A stretch of 64,000 nucleotides of DNA from Plumapathes pennacea (taxonomy: Eukaryota > Cnidaria > Anthozoa > Antipatharia > Myriopathidae), in the NCBI GenBank assembly GCA_964036295.1, contig OZ038462.1:8387267-8451266 (forward strand), in the 5' to 3' direction. Positions 19,298 to 31,835 of this stretch are shown piece by piece (position 1 is the stretch's first letter; every line of letters begins with the position of its first letter). The position numbers and the translations under genes are program-made. A model generated the notes under the pieces. It was given only the letters and a program-made list of their open reading frames with translations, did no database searches and was not told the DNA's origin.

Positions 19298-22200
19298 AAT
19301 TTTACGCTGAAACTTTGCTCGGAAGCAATCAACAGTTTGGTGTCTTCTCTGATTCATTTTCTCCACAATTTTTGTGGCCTGACTAAATTGTCTCCGAGGT
19401 TTGTCCAGATTGTGGCTTTTCTTCGTATTTTCAGCTGTACCAGAGTTTAGGTTTGTACATTTCCTGAGTTAGAACTGTTTAGTTTGTGGTTCTGTCAAGT
19501 TGGGATAGTTGGAAGAGAATTGCGCGCTGCTTTTTGTCTATTGGATTGGGAAGTCGTTTTGATTCCGTCGCACGATTTTTCATCTGCCCTCGGTTGTAGA
19601 ATGTCGCGATGTCAAGTATTATTCTTCAACGTTAAATTTAGTTTATGACACCGTTTGAATTAACTGATGCTTCACGAAGCTGACGCGGTTCAATTTCAAG
19701 TGAATGGCTACGTCGCCAAGAGTTTAATTCCCAGTTCATGTAAGCTTTTATCATTTTCAAACCCACTTGAAATATTTTAAAGTCTTCATGTGTGATATTG
19801 CATTCGATTTTTGTTGCAAAAACTAATTTATTCATTGTCATTTGCGAGAAGTCCGCATTTCTCTTCCTCCATCCTGGTTTATCAGACGTCTGTGTGTCTG
19901 TTTGTGGGTGCGTCACATGTAAAGTTAATCTCATGCCTCAAGTTAATTTGCTTTCACTGTCGAGGGAAATAGATTGACAGTTTGCATTTTCGGTAGAGAT
20001 TCGGCGAATTAGAACCGCAGGAATTGAACAGCAATTCCACACCAAATTTTATTGAGGCATGATGTACCTTTACTTGTGATGCATTGGATGGATCATTTCA
20101 TATATACACCGTCCATTTGGCGCGCTTCTTAAACTTTACATGGCGGGGATTATTGCACGGAGCAACTGATGCAGGCAATCGGTGTCTTTTTTCTTTCGCG
20201 AAGGCTCTAAAAGCGTAGTCGGTGTATTTTGAAACGTTTGTAGCCTTTAGCTTTTTAGTGAAGGACTTCTAGTTTAATGCGCGAAGACTTGATATGATGT
20301 ACATGAATATGTAATATGCAGTGTAACCTGCAAAACCTGTTTTATAATTAAAGATGACATAAGACCATGATGCTTTTCAAACTTTATTGACGTCACATTC
20401 AAAGTGTATATAAGTAAATTTTCCGGTAGGGGTGGTTGGTCGGGGTTAGCGGATGGTCACAACTATGGTCAATTTTTTTGCTTACCTAATGAGGTTAATG
20501 ATCGGACTTTGAAACTGCAAGAGTAATAGAGTTGTACTAGTTCTGTAGTAGTACGAGAGCACTACTAAACTCTTCCAACTACTATTACTATTACTACTTC
20601 AAAGCCCATCCGCGTTAAGCAAAGTAAATTGAAGGAGAGGCTCTGAGAAACGGAAAGCTGATAACGCGAAGGAAAATTAATCTTTTGCATTGCTTCCGTT
20701 CATGAAAAGTTCGGCGCCTGAAGTTGGCATAAGTCTTCAGCCAAATCAAGAATATTCATTGGAGCCAAAATGAAAGACGTTTCTCGGAGCCTCTCATTCT
20801 AAATGCTTTTCGAAATAAGGAGGGAAAGTATTCCCTTGCTTCTAATAAACACGCACAAGGTGAGATATGGTTGTTGAATCACTAGAAAATCTTAAAGGTA
20901 GAATAGAAGTTCTTGCTTCGCACCAAATTGTTTAAATGGCTCATATTTAGCCTGAAAACCCGAAGTCAGAATGTAAAAAAATCTGTGAAATTAACAAAAC
21001 AACGTTGCAATTGACCATCGCAAAGTTCCATTTGAAATTTGCGACTAACCAATTGAGCAAAATTCCTGTTTCAAACGCAAATTTCCATTTGAAATTTGGC
21101 GAGATAAAAATTTCCCTAGTTTTCTCGTTCCTATTTCAACATCGCAAAGTTCCATTTGAATTTGCGATTAAATTTTCAGTGATTCGAAAGAAACAACCAC
21201 ATCCCATTACATGCAGAGATTAAGCATACTAAGATGACTGCAATGCCGTTGACGCGAAATTGGACACGATAAAGAAACCACGCGAGAAACCGTTTCGAAA
21301 GAGAAAAAACACTCCGTTCGCTCAGCTTGCATTTCAATATGAAATCAGATACTCAGCTCAGTTAAACTCTGTATTTTACACATTCTTGTAAGCAGGCAGT
21401 TCTAGTGTACCGTAAATTATCGGATGGTACATTCAAATTTCGCACTCGATATTTGTGATATCGCCGAACTCGAGATACAAAAAGGATGAATATTTTTTGT
21501 CGAGAGACAATAAGTTGAGCATCACGTGTTGGTCTCCAAGGAAAACGTTTTAGGCAAAAACAAAAAACAACACCAACAACAACACTGGAAAGAAACTTGA
21601 TTTCTAATTTGTTGGAAAATCTTGCAATTTTCGTGTTCTTCGCTAAATAGTTTCCCTACGGAAACTTTCTGATAAACCACTTTCGACTTAAATTCTCCGT
21701 CAGAATCTGTAGCACTGAACTGAATGTTTGCGTTAGCCACAAAAATGACTTTAAATCTCGGGGGTTTGCAGTTGTACATAGCTAATTTGATTTAAATACT
21801 GTAGTATAAAAATATGAGTTATTTCGCGATGTACTGAAGCCGGATCATGTAGAAAATATCGCTTGTTCTTTTCAGTAACGGCTTGTTTGCAGTCATGTAA
21901 AGTAAGCTTGGCTAACTACGAAACGAGGTGTCTCGATAGAACATATACTTGAAGCACTGAATCCTCAGAAATTAAATAGAGAAATGTCCGTTTAAGCCAA
22001 ATCAAACCCAATCTTCTGACACGAGAAAAAACGCAAACCCCGAAAAGTTATCGAAACACCTCGACTCGTGTAATAACGAATATACAAGGCTGATAGGTTC
22101 CATGCATCATAAAAATAACTGCTATGGAGATGGGCAATTTGTTTGAAGTTAAAGAAACGACGCGAAGCTTCGTTTTAAAAAATAAAAATCCAATTTATCT

Positions 22201-22764
22201 ATAGAAATATAGACGGTACTTTCATCAGCACGGAAATGCATGGTACCGATCAGCCTCAATAATTAAATCTGCAGTAAACCCTACTTTACAGTAGTCTAGC
22301 GCTTGTGTCCTTGCAGGAACCACTGCTTGTTACTATCCATGGTAGCCCACTTCAGTCCACTCCGATCGTCACTTGAGCTCTGTGTGCAAAGGAACGCATT
22401 CTGTAAGCTGACAATGTATTTTAGCTGGGTTAAATGTATATGTACTGTACTGACTGAGATGAAACTCCGACCCTATAATGCGAAGGCAGTAAACTCGAAA
22501 CTCACCCGGCATAATTCGTCTCAAAGCTTGACGGGGCAGTTTCGCTCAGTTCCCGTCCATTCTGCCACTTTTTCTTTGCCCTGAAGTCGAAGAACACATT
22601 TGGTCAGCTAAACCATCTTTTGGGCAAAACAAACAGCAGGAATGAACACGAAACGCACCGAATAATTCGACATTCGACAAGAACAACGCGGAAATAATGA
22701 TATACCAAAGAGAAAGGTGTGAAAAGATTCTTGCATGCTTTAATTACGTCACAGTCTATTACAC
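19298..22764. other. Spacer of the palindrome, no gene recognised
   Basis: No ORF above about 90 codons stands out. It contains a small tandem repeat (21010-21175) and a block of short TACTA/TAGTA repeats at about 20530-20600. Confidence 0.5.
21010..21175. repeat. Tandem repeat CGCAAAGTTCCATTTGAA
   Basis: Three spaced copies of a unit related to GCAAAGTTCCATTTGAAATT occur here. The same unit appears at the inner end of the right palindrome arm (about 22782-22800) and as its diverged complement in the left arm (19268-19290). Confidence 0.65.
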
Positions 22765-24659
22765 AGACTACCATTTGAATACGCAAAGTTCCATTTGAAT
22801 TTTGCCAGTTAATTTTTAGATCGTACCAGATAAAGATATACCCTTCAAAAATATAAAAAGCACAAAACAACTGGATGTAAAACTCTCCCAAACAGAATTC
22901 CACAACTGTAATATTTCTGCCGCAAAATACCCTTCATTTCTTTGCCTTGAAAAGCTAAGAAATATTCAGATCAAAATTCTCGTAAAAATAATTTAATAAA
23001 ATTCCTGTGCGACAGTGTGGACTTCCGATTTCTGAAGGGTACATAACTAACAGCATCAGCAAAAAAGAATAATAATAACGTGAGGTGTTCCAAAGAAACC
23101 TATTAGGTAGTCACGGTTTACTCTTAGAAACTGGTGTACCCGAAGTTGAAAGCGTCAAGAGAAATATTGTACAAAACTTTGCAAAGATGAACGCGAGGGC
23201 GACTAAATTACAGCAGTTTCGAAGACGAAAATTATGCTTATGCACTTCACAAAAGAAAACAAACAAACAAAAAAAAAACACGAGAAAAATATGCGACAAC
23301 AAAAGCCTTATTACAAGGGAAGTTCAGCGGTTTTTATACCGTCGAAAAGGAGAACGATAAATTTGCAAGCAGAAACAAGAATAACGTAAAATCAGTATCT
23401 GCGTAATCACAACTTCGTAAAAGAACAAAAACGTTACGCGCAAAAACAAGCGCCAATCATTCACGTTTTAAGAAAAACAAACAAACAAAAACATTCAGTT
23501 GACAAGAAAAAAGCACTGGCAAAACAAGCATTCTTTGTAAATCAAAGTGACTGGACCTCATTGCTTTTAGCAGCCAATTGGCTGTTCCAGGTATCTGTTG
23601 TTTGCGTTGTTTATCATTTTGGATTTATCTGTATATTAATATCGATACCGGACCTGGAAATTCTGGCATATTTTTAAAGGTCAAATACAGCCATTTGAAA
23701 TAACCACCTTATTTGCAATAAAAAGTAGTTCACACATAATTATGTGACAGATAGAAAATCAGGGTTTTGCCCGAAGTACAATAGTAATAGTAATAGTAAA
23801 AACAAAAACAAAAACAAAAACAAAAACAAATTCAAAAAGTGCCCTCGCATTTAAAATCATTCTTGTTCGTGAATTTAAGTGAAGGAACGTCTTGGAGCGA
23901 ATTTAACTGTCTAAAAACGTTTGGAACACCTCTTTCGAAGACAAATAAATGACATCATACATTATAAATGTTCTGCGACTGTGGAATATTATTAACATAT
24001 TCGAGCTTACGGTTTGCTGTTAATATATTTGTTCAGTCGTCTTCCATTTTGAAGCCATAATCCTGCCAAATAATCCTTGTAAACTTTGAGTTAAGTCCAT
24101 GTGCCGCTTGCTTCTTTTCCACATGTCCTGAAAGCTACGTGGCGTGAACGCACTGCGAGAAAAGAGAGCAATGTATTGAATAACCTGGAATGTTTCAAAC
24201 AAGACATGCAGAAGCTAAGCGTACGTTCGTTTCGTTTTGTCCGTTCGTACGTCGCAAGTTTCAATTGAGTGCTACTCACCAGGAAATTTGACTTTCTCTA
24301 GCTTCGCCATTTTAGGTCTTCTAAGTTCTTCTCACGAAACACGTCCTTCTTCGTCGGAGTCTTCTCACAAATGGCAGCTGTGCACGATGGAATGAAACTT
24401 GTAAAAAATTTTGTCAAGCCGGTTTTTGCACGCTTATTATTTGGAATCTAATTGTATACAAATAGGACGCATGAACAAAACAGCGCGCGGGGTAGGGTGC
24501 GGGGTGGGGTACGGGGTTATAAGTAATTTACCAGCCACCGCTTAAGTCTTCCAATTTCCTAGCCCATCCTTATCGATGTCTTGTTTTTGCTTTTGTTGTT
24601 GCTGTTGCTGTTGTTTTTGTCTGAAATGAAGTTTACTCGGTGTGCATATATGATAATCG

Positions 24660-25640
24660 GGTTGCGAGTAATAAGAGGAAATCATCGCCTAACACTTCAC
24701 CCTTTTCAAACAAAAGAGCATAAAATTACGCGCAGTTTTCTTGCTAAATCTCGTCAACGGCTGAAGAAAAATTTGACAAATGTATTGCAAAAAGTCTCGT
24801 CATAATCCCAGTAGTTTTCTGAAAGTTTTGACAGTTTTAATTTTTTCGTCAAAATTGGCCCTTACCATTTTATCGAAAAATGGCCATTTTTGACCCAATC
24901 TCAAAAGCGGAATATAAAATCTCGACCTAATCTCAGAATCACATAAAACTTTTACGAAATGTTCCTGAGAGCATATCAAAGATTTCGGTGTGCAATTTAG
25001 GATAATATATAGAGCGTATTGCGAGTAATAAGAGCAAATCATCGCCCAACACTTCACCCTTTTCAAACAAAAGACCTTACAATTATGTGTAGTTTTCTTC
25101 CTATATCTCGTCAACGGCTAAAGAAAAGTAAGGCAAATTAATGTATTGCTAAAAGTATCGTTATAGTCCTAGAAAGGTTACCTGAAAGTTTTAAAAGGTT
25201 TAATTTTTTCGTTAAAATCGGCCATTTTTGACAAAAAGTATGGGCTATAGCCTTAAATTTTATCAAAAAATGGCCATTTTTGGCCCAATCTCAAAACCGG
25301 AATATATTCCCGGCCTATGTAGCGAAGGTTTCGGCGTGTAATCTATGATAATATATAGAGTGGGTCGCGAATAATAAGAGCAATTCATCGCCTAACACTT
25401 CACCTCAAACAAAAGAGCGCCATAAAATTATGTGTAGTTTTCTTGCTATACTGTATCTCGCCAACGGATGAAGAAAAATAAGGCATATGTAATGTAAGAA
25501 TTCTCGTTATAGTCCCAGAAAGGTTTCCTGAAAATTTTGAGTTTTAATTTTTTCGTCAAAGTTTCTATTTTTGACAAAAAGCATGGGCTATAGCCTTATC
25601 ATTTTTTCGAATTTATCATTTTTGGCCCAATCTAAAAACC
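24660..25640. repeat. Tandem repeat, about 350 bp x 3
   Basis: Three units begin at about 24666, 25021 and 25368, each opening GCGAGTAATAAGAG or similar. They share CACTTCACCC, ATCTCGTCAACGG, TTTTAATTTTTTCGTCAAA and ATGGCCATTTTTG-like blocks. No coding potential is shared in one frame. Confidence 0.8.
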
Positions 25641-25679
25641 GGAGTATTTCATTTATCTTTTTGGGCTTCTTTACTGCGA

Positions 25680-25860
25680 TGCGGCTCATTTAGTCCTCAT
25701 CAATCTTCCAAGATGTCTGGCAATGTGTTATATTCCTAGCCAGGGCTACTCTACCGCGATGCGGCGCATGTAGTATTCATTGTTTCAAGATATCTAGTGG
25801 TGTGTTATAGTCCTAGCCAGGACTACTCTACTGCGGTGCGGAGCATGTAGTCTTATCTGA
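25680..25860. repeat. Short tandem repeat, about 80 bp
   Basis: CTACTCTACCGCGATGCGGC, GCATGTAGT and TGTTATAGTCCTAGCCAGG blocks recur two to three times in the same order. Confidence 0.6.
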
Positions 25861-26268
25861 CTAATGACATGAAATCGGCAAAGCTGCCACTTCCTTTGCT
25901 CGTTGTGGTGGTTTTCAGTTGGTGGAACTGGGTTTGTATATTGCAGTTAGCGTGCAATACAACTGGTTTTAGTGTAACACAACCACTCTAACTTGTACTC
26001 ATGCTAAGGCAAAGTACACTGGCCAACTGTTACATGTTAAAGCAGTGATATCTCGACGTACCGGCTTCCGTTTTCTGTTTGCCTTCGTACCAAGACTGAA
26101 CCTGGTGAAGTGTTACAACACTGAACGAATCGACTGTAACAAACAATAATGCCTTCCAGTACAATGCAGTTCGGGCCAGGAAAACCCACGGCTTTTACTG
26201 TGATGCACAATGCTGTCCGGCACTGTGAACAATGCAGCTACAATTTTCTCCGTGTATGGACACTAAAA
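25861..26268. other. Intergenic stretch, nothing recognised
   Basis: No supported ORF or repeat. Confidence 0.5.
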
Positions 26269-26876
26269 ACACGATTCAAAACCAACTTGCAAAATTCAAA
26301 AAGATTCAGAGCCAGAGTGGACGTGGTAATTACATGACCAGCTTTAGACTCGAGACTTGGACGTGGTAATTACCATGACCGGATTCAGAGCCATAGTGGA
26401 CGTGGTAATTACCATGACCAGCTTTAGACTCAAGACGTGGACGTGGTAATTACCATGACCGGATTCAGAGCCATAGTGGACGTGGCAATTACCATGACCA
26501 GCTTTAGACTCAAGACGTGGACGTGGTAATTACCACGACCGGATCGATTCAGAGCCATAGTGGACGTGGTATTACCGTGTCCTCCTTCAGATTCATAATG
26601 GTTTGGTGATATTACGAGGACTAGTTTGAGGCTTATATATTATGAGGCAAATGAATCGTTGTAGCTATTTTTGCCACACTCACCGTGGCTGGTATAAACA
26701 TGTGGTACAGACTGGGTCTATCATAAAGTATTTCACCAGAAATGGTCTCTAGCTGAACCAAGTGGTAAAATGTAGTACATCTGTTGAACTTTGATACTGC
26801 AGTATATTTTACTTTCTGTTTTTTTTTTAACTAAAATGCGAGATTTTGAATTTTGCAAGTTGGTTTTGAATCGTGT
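26269..26876. repeat. Inverted pair enclosing the 80-bp array
   Basis: 26269-26301 (ACACGATTCAAAACCAACTT and onward) is repeated in reverse at 26843-26876. The arms of about 33 bp enclose the 80-bp array, suggesting a small element whose inside has expanded. Confidence 0.7.
26304..26577. repeat. Tandem repeat, about 80 bp x 3.5
   Basis: Units start ATTCAGAGCC at 26304, 26383, 26463 and 26547. Each holds two copies of GGACGTGGTAATTACCATGA, which contains the palindrome GGTAATTACC, so the real basic unit is a half-length of about 40 bp. Confidence 0.85.
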
Positions 26877-27346
26877 TACTGTTTTCATTTCGAATTTACG
26901 ATTGAAGAGCTCTTTGTTGCAACCACACATACTCCGACCAAACATGAAACCAGAGTAGAAACACATCAGAACGCATCAGCGAAAAATCTGGTGTTCAAAA
27001 AAGAGCGCCCAACCAATCAGCGTGTGCCATTTCTCGACTCTAAAAGAAACAAGCAAAGAACGGCTACCCCTAGACTTGGCTAAAGGCCAAGTAACAAGTG
27101 CCGTCTCGTATTACATTCCTTTATTTCAATTTTATAGTTGCTGGATTAGTAGTGGCCTCTGATTAGAAAAAATGGTCGAAGTCAAACTGTCAAAATCGAC
27201 TGTGCATAAAAATGAGATAAGTCAAGATATATTTTTTCTTTGCTGGCCGACCCTTTCACTCCCAAGCTCAAAATGCAGATTCTCTCAAGCTTTGAATAGC
27301 AAATGAATGAATGTTGTAATGATAATTTATACTTTATATTTTTGAT
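26877..27346. other. Intergenic stretch, nothing recognised
   Basis: The ORF at 26853-27083 overlaps the inverted arm and has no family features. Confidence 0.5.
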
Positions 27347-30060
27347 TACACGTCAGTCAAACTCTAAAATCCTAGAGGTACCCTTGTGTGGTTTGACAAA
27401 TATACCTGCCTTAGATCAACATTCGTGATTTGTAAAATGCTGTAACAAACACAAAATTGAAAGAGAGGAATGTAACACGAGAACTGTTTACAATATCATT
27501 GCGGTTTTGTTCAAAGCGTGTTCAGTCCATTTGTGACCAACAACGTCAATGCTCAGGACTATTTCGGTGCATTTTCTATTTATGATATACAATTACCACT
27601 GCGAAGCAAAGAACTACATGATCGAATGAAAAAAAAGACCAAAAAAAAAAAAAAAAAAAAAAAACCATTTTAACAGGCACTGTATGATAAGCCGAAGCAT
27701 TTTGACGACTCGTCATGGTTGCTTCTTTACGGCGCCTTGACACACTGCTTTAACGTGAACGCTACTCAATCGAATTGCAGTGTTTTTTACTTACACGTCA
27801 GTCAAACTCCAAAGTCCTAGAGGGAGGTTCCTTTTACCAATTACCATGATACCTACGCTTGGCTTTTGGGTGGTGAAAACAATCATATGCTCGGCCCAGT
27901 TGGGCCCAGAAAAAAAGAACAGGTACACTTGTGTGGTTTGACAAATATACCTGCCTTACATCAACCTTCGTGCATTTGTAAAATGCTGTAACAAATACAA
28001 AATTGAAAGAGAGGAATGTAACACGAGACCTGTTTACAATATCATTGCGGTTTGTTCAAAGCGTGTTCAGTCCATTTGTGACCAACAACCTCAATGCTCA
28101 GGACTATTTCGGTGCATTTTCCATTCATAATATACAATTACCATTTCGAAGCAAAGAGCCACATGATCGAATGGTAAGAAAATTTAACAGGCACTGTATG
28201 ATAAGCCGAAGCATTTTGACAATTGTCACAGGTTCGCCATGGTGCGTCTTTACGGCGCCTTGACACACTGCTTTCAAGTGAACGCTACGCAAACAAATTG
28301 CAGTGTTTTTTTTTTTACTTACACGTCAGTCAAACTTCAACATCCTAGAGGGAGGTTTCTTTTACCAATTGCCATGATACCTACGCTTGGCTTTTGGGTG
28401 GTGAAAACAATCATATGCTCGGCCCAGTTGGGCCCAGAAAAAAGAACAGGTATACTTGTGTGGTTTGACAAATATACCTGCCATAGATCAACCTTTGTGC
28501 ATTTATAAAGAATCTGTTCGCTCGTATTATATTCATTCAGCACTTGACTTTCGCGTGCTCGGACCTATCCTAAGGACGCGGACGAAACATCAGGTTAGCT
28601 ATATTAATTTGCTACACACCTAGTTTATGGAAACCTATAGTGAGTCTTAGAAAAACGCTAATCCAGAAGAAGGAATAACAAAGACCTTGATTCCTAAAAT
28701 GATCAGTATTTGATCTTGTTTTCAAAGCGTGTTCAGTCCATTTGTGATCAACAACCTCAATGCTCAGGACTATTTCGGTGTATCTTTTATTTACAATATA
28801 CAATTATCATTGCGAAGCAAAGAACTACATGATCAAATGAAAAAAAAAAAAAAAAAAAAAGAAAAATTTTTCCGGCACTGAATGATAAGCCAAGCATTTT
28901 GACGATTGTCACAGGCTCGCCAAGGTGCGTCTTTGCGGCGCCTTCACACACTGCTTTCACGTGAACGCTATCCAATCAAATCGCAGTGTTTTTTTGCTTA
29001 CACGCCAGTCAAACTCCAAAATAGTAGAGGGAGGTTCCTTTTACCAATTGCCATGATACCTACGCTTGGCTTTTGCGTGATAAAAACAATCATATGCTCG
29101 GCCCAGTTGGGCCCAGAAAAAAGAACAGGTACACTTGTGTGGTTTAACAAACATATCTGCCTTAGATCAACCTTTGTGCATTTATAAGGAATCTTTTCGC
29201 TCGTTTATTCATTCAGCACTTGACTTTTGCGTGCTCGGACCTATTCTAAGGACGCGGACCAAACATAAGGTTAGCTATATTAATTTGCTACAGACCTAGT
29301 TTATGGAAGCCTGTAGTGGGTCTTAGAAAAGCGGTAATCCAGAAGAAGGAATAAGTAAACAAAGACCTTGATTCCTAAAATGATCAGTATTTGCTCTTTT
29401 CAAAGCGTGTTCAGTCCATTTGTGACCAACAACCTCAATGCTCAGGACTTTTTCGGTGTATCTTTTATTTACAATATACAATTATCATTGCGAAGCAAAG
29501 AACTACATGATCGAATGGGAAAAAAACTTTTTTTCAACAGGCACTGTATGATAAGCCGAAGCATTTTGACGATTGTCACAGGCTCGCCGAGGTGCGTCTT
29601 TGCGGCGCCTTCACACACTGCTTTCATTTGAACGCTAGGCAAACAAATTGCAGTGTTTTTCGTTACACGTCAGTCAAACTTCAAAATCCTAGAGGGAGTT
29701 CCTTTTACCAATTGCCATGATACCTACGCTTGGCTTTTTGGTGGTAAAAATAATCATATGCTCGGCCCAGTTGGGCCCAGAAAAAAAAAGCAGGTACACT
29801 TGTGTGGTTTGACAAATATACCTGCCATAGATAAACCTTTGTGCATTTGTAAAGAATCTCTTCGTTCGTATTTTATTCATTTAGCACTTGACTTTTGCGT
29901 GCTCGGACTTATCCTAACGACACGGACCAAACATAAGGTTAGTTATATTAATATGCTACACACCTACTTTATGGAAACCTTTAGTAAGTCTTAGCAAAGC
30001 GCTAATCCAGAAGGAATAACAAAGACCTTGATTCCTAAAATGATCAGTATTTGCTCTTTT
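27347..30060. repeat. Tandem array of four units of about 0.55-0.68 kb, upstream of gene copy 1
   Basis: Units begin CAAAGCGTGTTCAG at 27512, 28057, 28723 and 29401, after a partial unit. Shared blocks in order are AACCTCAATGCTCAGGACTA, TACATGATCGAATG with an adenine run, AAGCCGAAGCATTTTGACGA, ACACGTCAGTCAAACT, CTCGGCCCAGTTGGGCCCAG and TTAGATCAAC. Two kinds of junction segment alternate (TGTAACAAATACAAAATTGA and ATTCAGCACTTGACTTT). Frames differ among units, so they are not conserved exons. A related cluster lies upstream of gene copy 2 (47289-49068). Confidence 0.85.
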
Positions 30061-31207
30061 TGACTATTTCTGACGTGTAAGGGTTACTAAAGTATTTCAT
30101 GTAATAGACACCAAAAGGTATCTTTCGTTCATGCAACAACAAACATTGTTACAATTTGTTTGTGCTTTACAAAGATATACATACATGATGTAGCTAGAAA
30201 AAAAATCCCCTGACGCCGATAGATGAGGCCAACTCATGACGAAAATATCGTTTGACATTGTCAGGTTAGGTTCCGGTCGCACTCGTAACTTTGACGACAT
30301 TAATATCGACATTTGCATCATTTGAAGTGCAAACAGAGGTTGTCAAAAAAAAAAACATATGTCAGCAAGTTGCTACCAAACATTGAAGAAGCCGTCGTAT
30401 TGCCCTCGATGCCGAGTTATTACCGAGTTATTATTTTAGTGTACCGGGCCTTTATTCACCACTCAACAAAAACTAATGTCATATTTCGGGTGTTACTAAG
30501 AATTAGTTGTTCCGTTGTTTCATTTTTTCCGTGTTTTAGTAACACCCCATCTTTTTAATTATTTTGGGTTATTGTTCCTCCTACACGAATTTTTTTTTTA
30601 TCACACGTGTCCTTGTAGGTGTAATCTCATGCGTGATATTTTTTCGAAATGTTTTGACACTCATGCTTCAAAACCCAGAACTTGGACAAGTTATGACCAT
30701 GCTATAACAGCCCCCTCCCCCTTCCAAGCATAATTTTGAGGAACCTACAAGGCCAAGTAATTTTGTCCAAAAAAGTGTTTCTTAAAAAGCCCCCCGGCTG
30801 GTAGTCTGCTCGCAGCCGTTTAGTGGTCGCAACACCCTGTGCCCGGGGGGGGGGGGAGGGCGGGGGGGGGGGTGGCACAAAGTGTTGCGACCACAAAACG
30901 GCTGCGAACAGACTACTCGGCTGGACCCCAGGCCAATCCAATATTTTGCTTCCCGACAAAAAAAAAAACAGCATAATAATTAACCGCAAACAGTACTTTG
31001 GGGCCGTAGTAAACTAATTTTCCTCTCAAATGTGTCGGGGTGGAACTCCGGAAAACCTGAAAATGGGGGTGGTTAATGCACCAGTCAATTGAAACTCCGC
31101 CCCCTCCCTCCCTCCGGGACATACCGGGGAATAATTTGTGGAAAACTGGTGTTCTTTATGTCCTCTCGTTTCTGGTTCGCTGTCTAGGGGCTCGCGCGTG
31201 TAATAGA
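30061..31207. other. 5' flank of gene copy 1
   Basis: This flank is duplicated with high identity at 49069-50191. It contains the guanine-loop palindrome at 30801-30916 and otherwise no gene. The last 60 bp before the ATG are well conserved between the copies (CTGTCTAGGGGCTCGCGCGT). Confidence 0.6.
30801..30916. repeat. Palindrome with poly-G loop, copy 1
   Basis: The arms pair through GTAGTCTGCTCGCAGCCGTT, GGTCGCAACAC and TGTGCC. The loop is a G-rich run at about 30844-30870. The copy-2 counterpart is 49802-49904. Confidence 0.85.
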
Positions 31208-31794
31208 ATGAAGTCCTTCCTGGTGTTACTGGGATGTTTGTTGGCGGTGCACAACAGTTGTGCCTTCACGTTTGAGGATGGTGAGTTTTGCGTTGTATAT
31301 ATTTTCTTCCTAATTTTGAGGGTCTTACGTATGTTAAAGTGCTACTCCGATCAGATCGGTCAATATTTATTGTTTCTGCCAAATCGGTAGTTAACAACTT
31401 ATATTAAAAGATCACCAAGGTGCACTGTCACACGATGAAAGAAAGTGAACTTTTTCTGCGTTTGAAGTCTCTCTATTTCCCGGCCGCCACGTCACTGCAA
31501 TCAGGGGCCGCAAGTTCACCAAACATGCGTACAAACAAAAATGTTCGTACGCGTACTATCTCGCTCAAGATAGTTAGCGTAAGTCATTGTTCTGATGCAT
31601 AAGTAAAACTAACGAACACTTTTGTTCGCACGCAAGTTTGGTGAATACGGCCGCTGTTGGCCAGTTTCAGTTGTGACGTCATCTTCTCCAGTCGCGGCAA
31701 CTCATATAGCTAGTTGCTCAAACGAACTTCGAAATTCGTCATTGGATGAACTTCTAACGGTATTTTTAGCTTCATCTCCATTAATAATCATTTT

Positions 31795-31835
<41 letters not shown>

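Larger units (their letters stand above)
17611..24541. mobile_element. 6.9-kb palindromic element with 1.7-kb inverted arms
   Basis: The left arm 17611-19297 and right arm 22765-24541 are inverted copies, diverged by substitutions and small indels. Matching landmarks include GCGGTGGC at both outer ends, GCGCGCTGTTTTGTTCATGC, ATTTGTGAGAAGACTCCGAC, TTTACAAGGA-ATTTGGC and GCAAAGTTCCATTTGAATTT-like inner ends. The spacer is 19298-22764. No flanking target duplication was found by eye and no transposase is visible, so this may be a degraded long-TIR transposon or a segmental inverted duplication. Confidence 0.75.

Noticed and set aside
28239-28508. Plus-strand ORFs in the 0.67-kb repeats (also 28906-29187 and 48573-48965) as conserved exons
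   Set aside because: Frames shift between units and the conserved blocks fall in different frames; no splice structure links them.
30702-30989. Proline-run ORF on the minus strand
   Set aside because: Arises from the poly-G loop of a palindrome.
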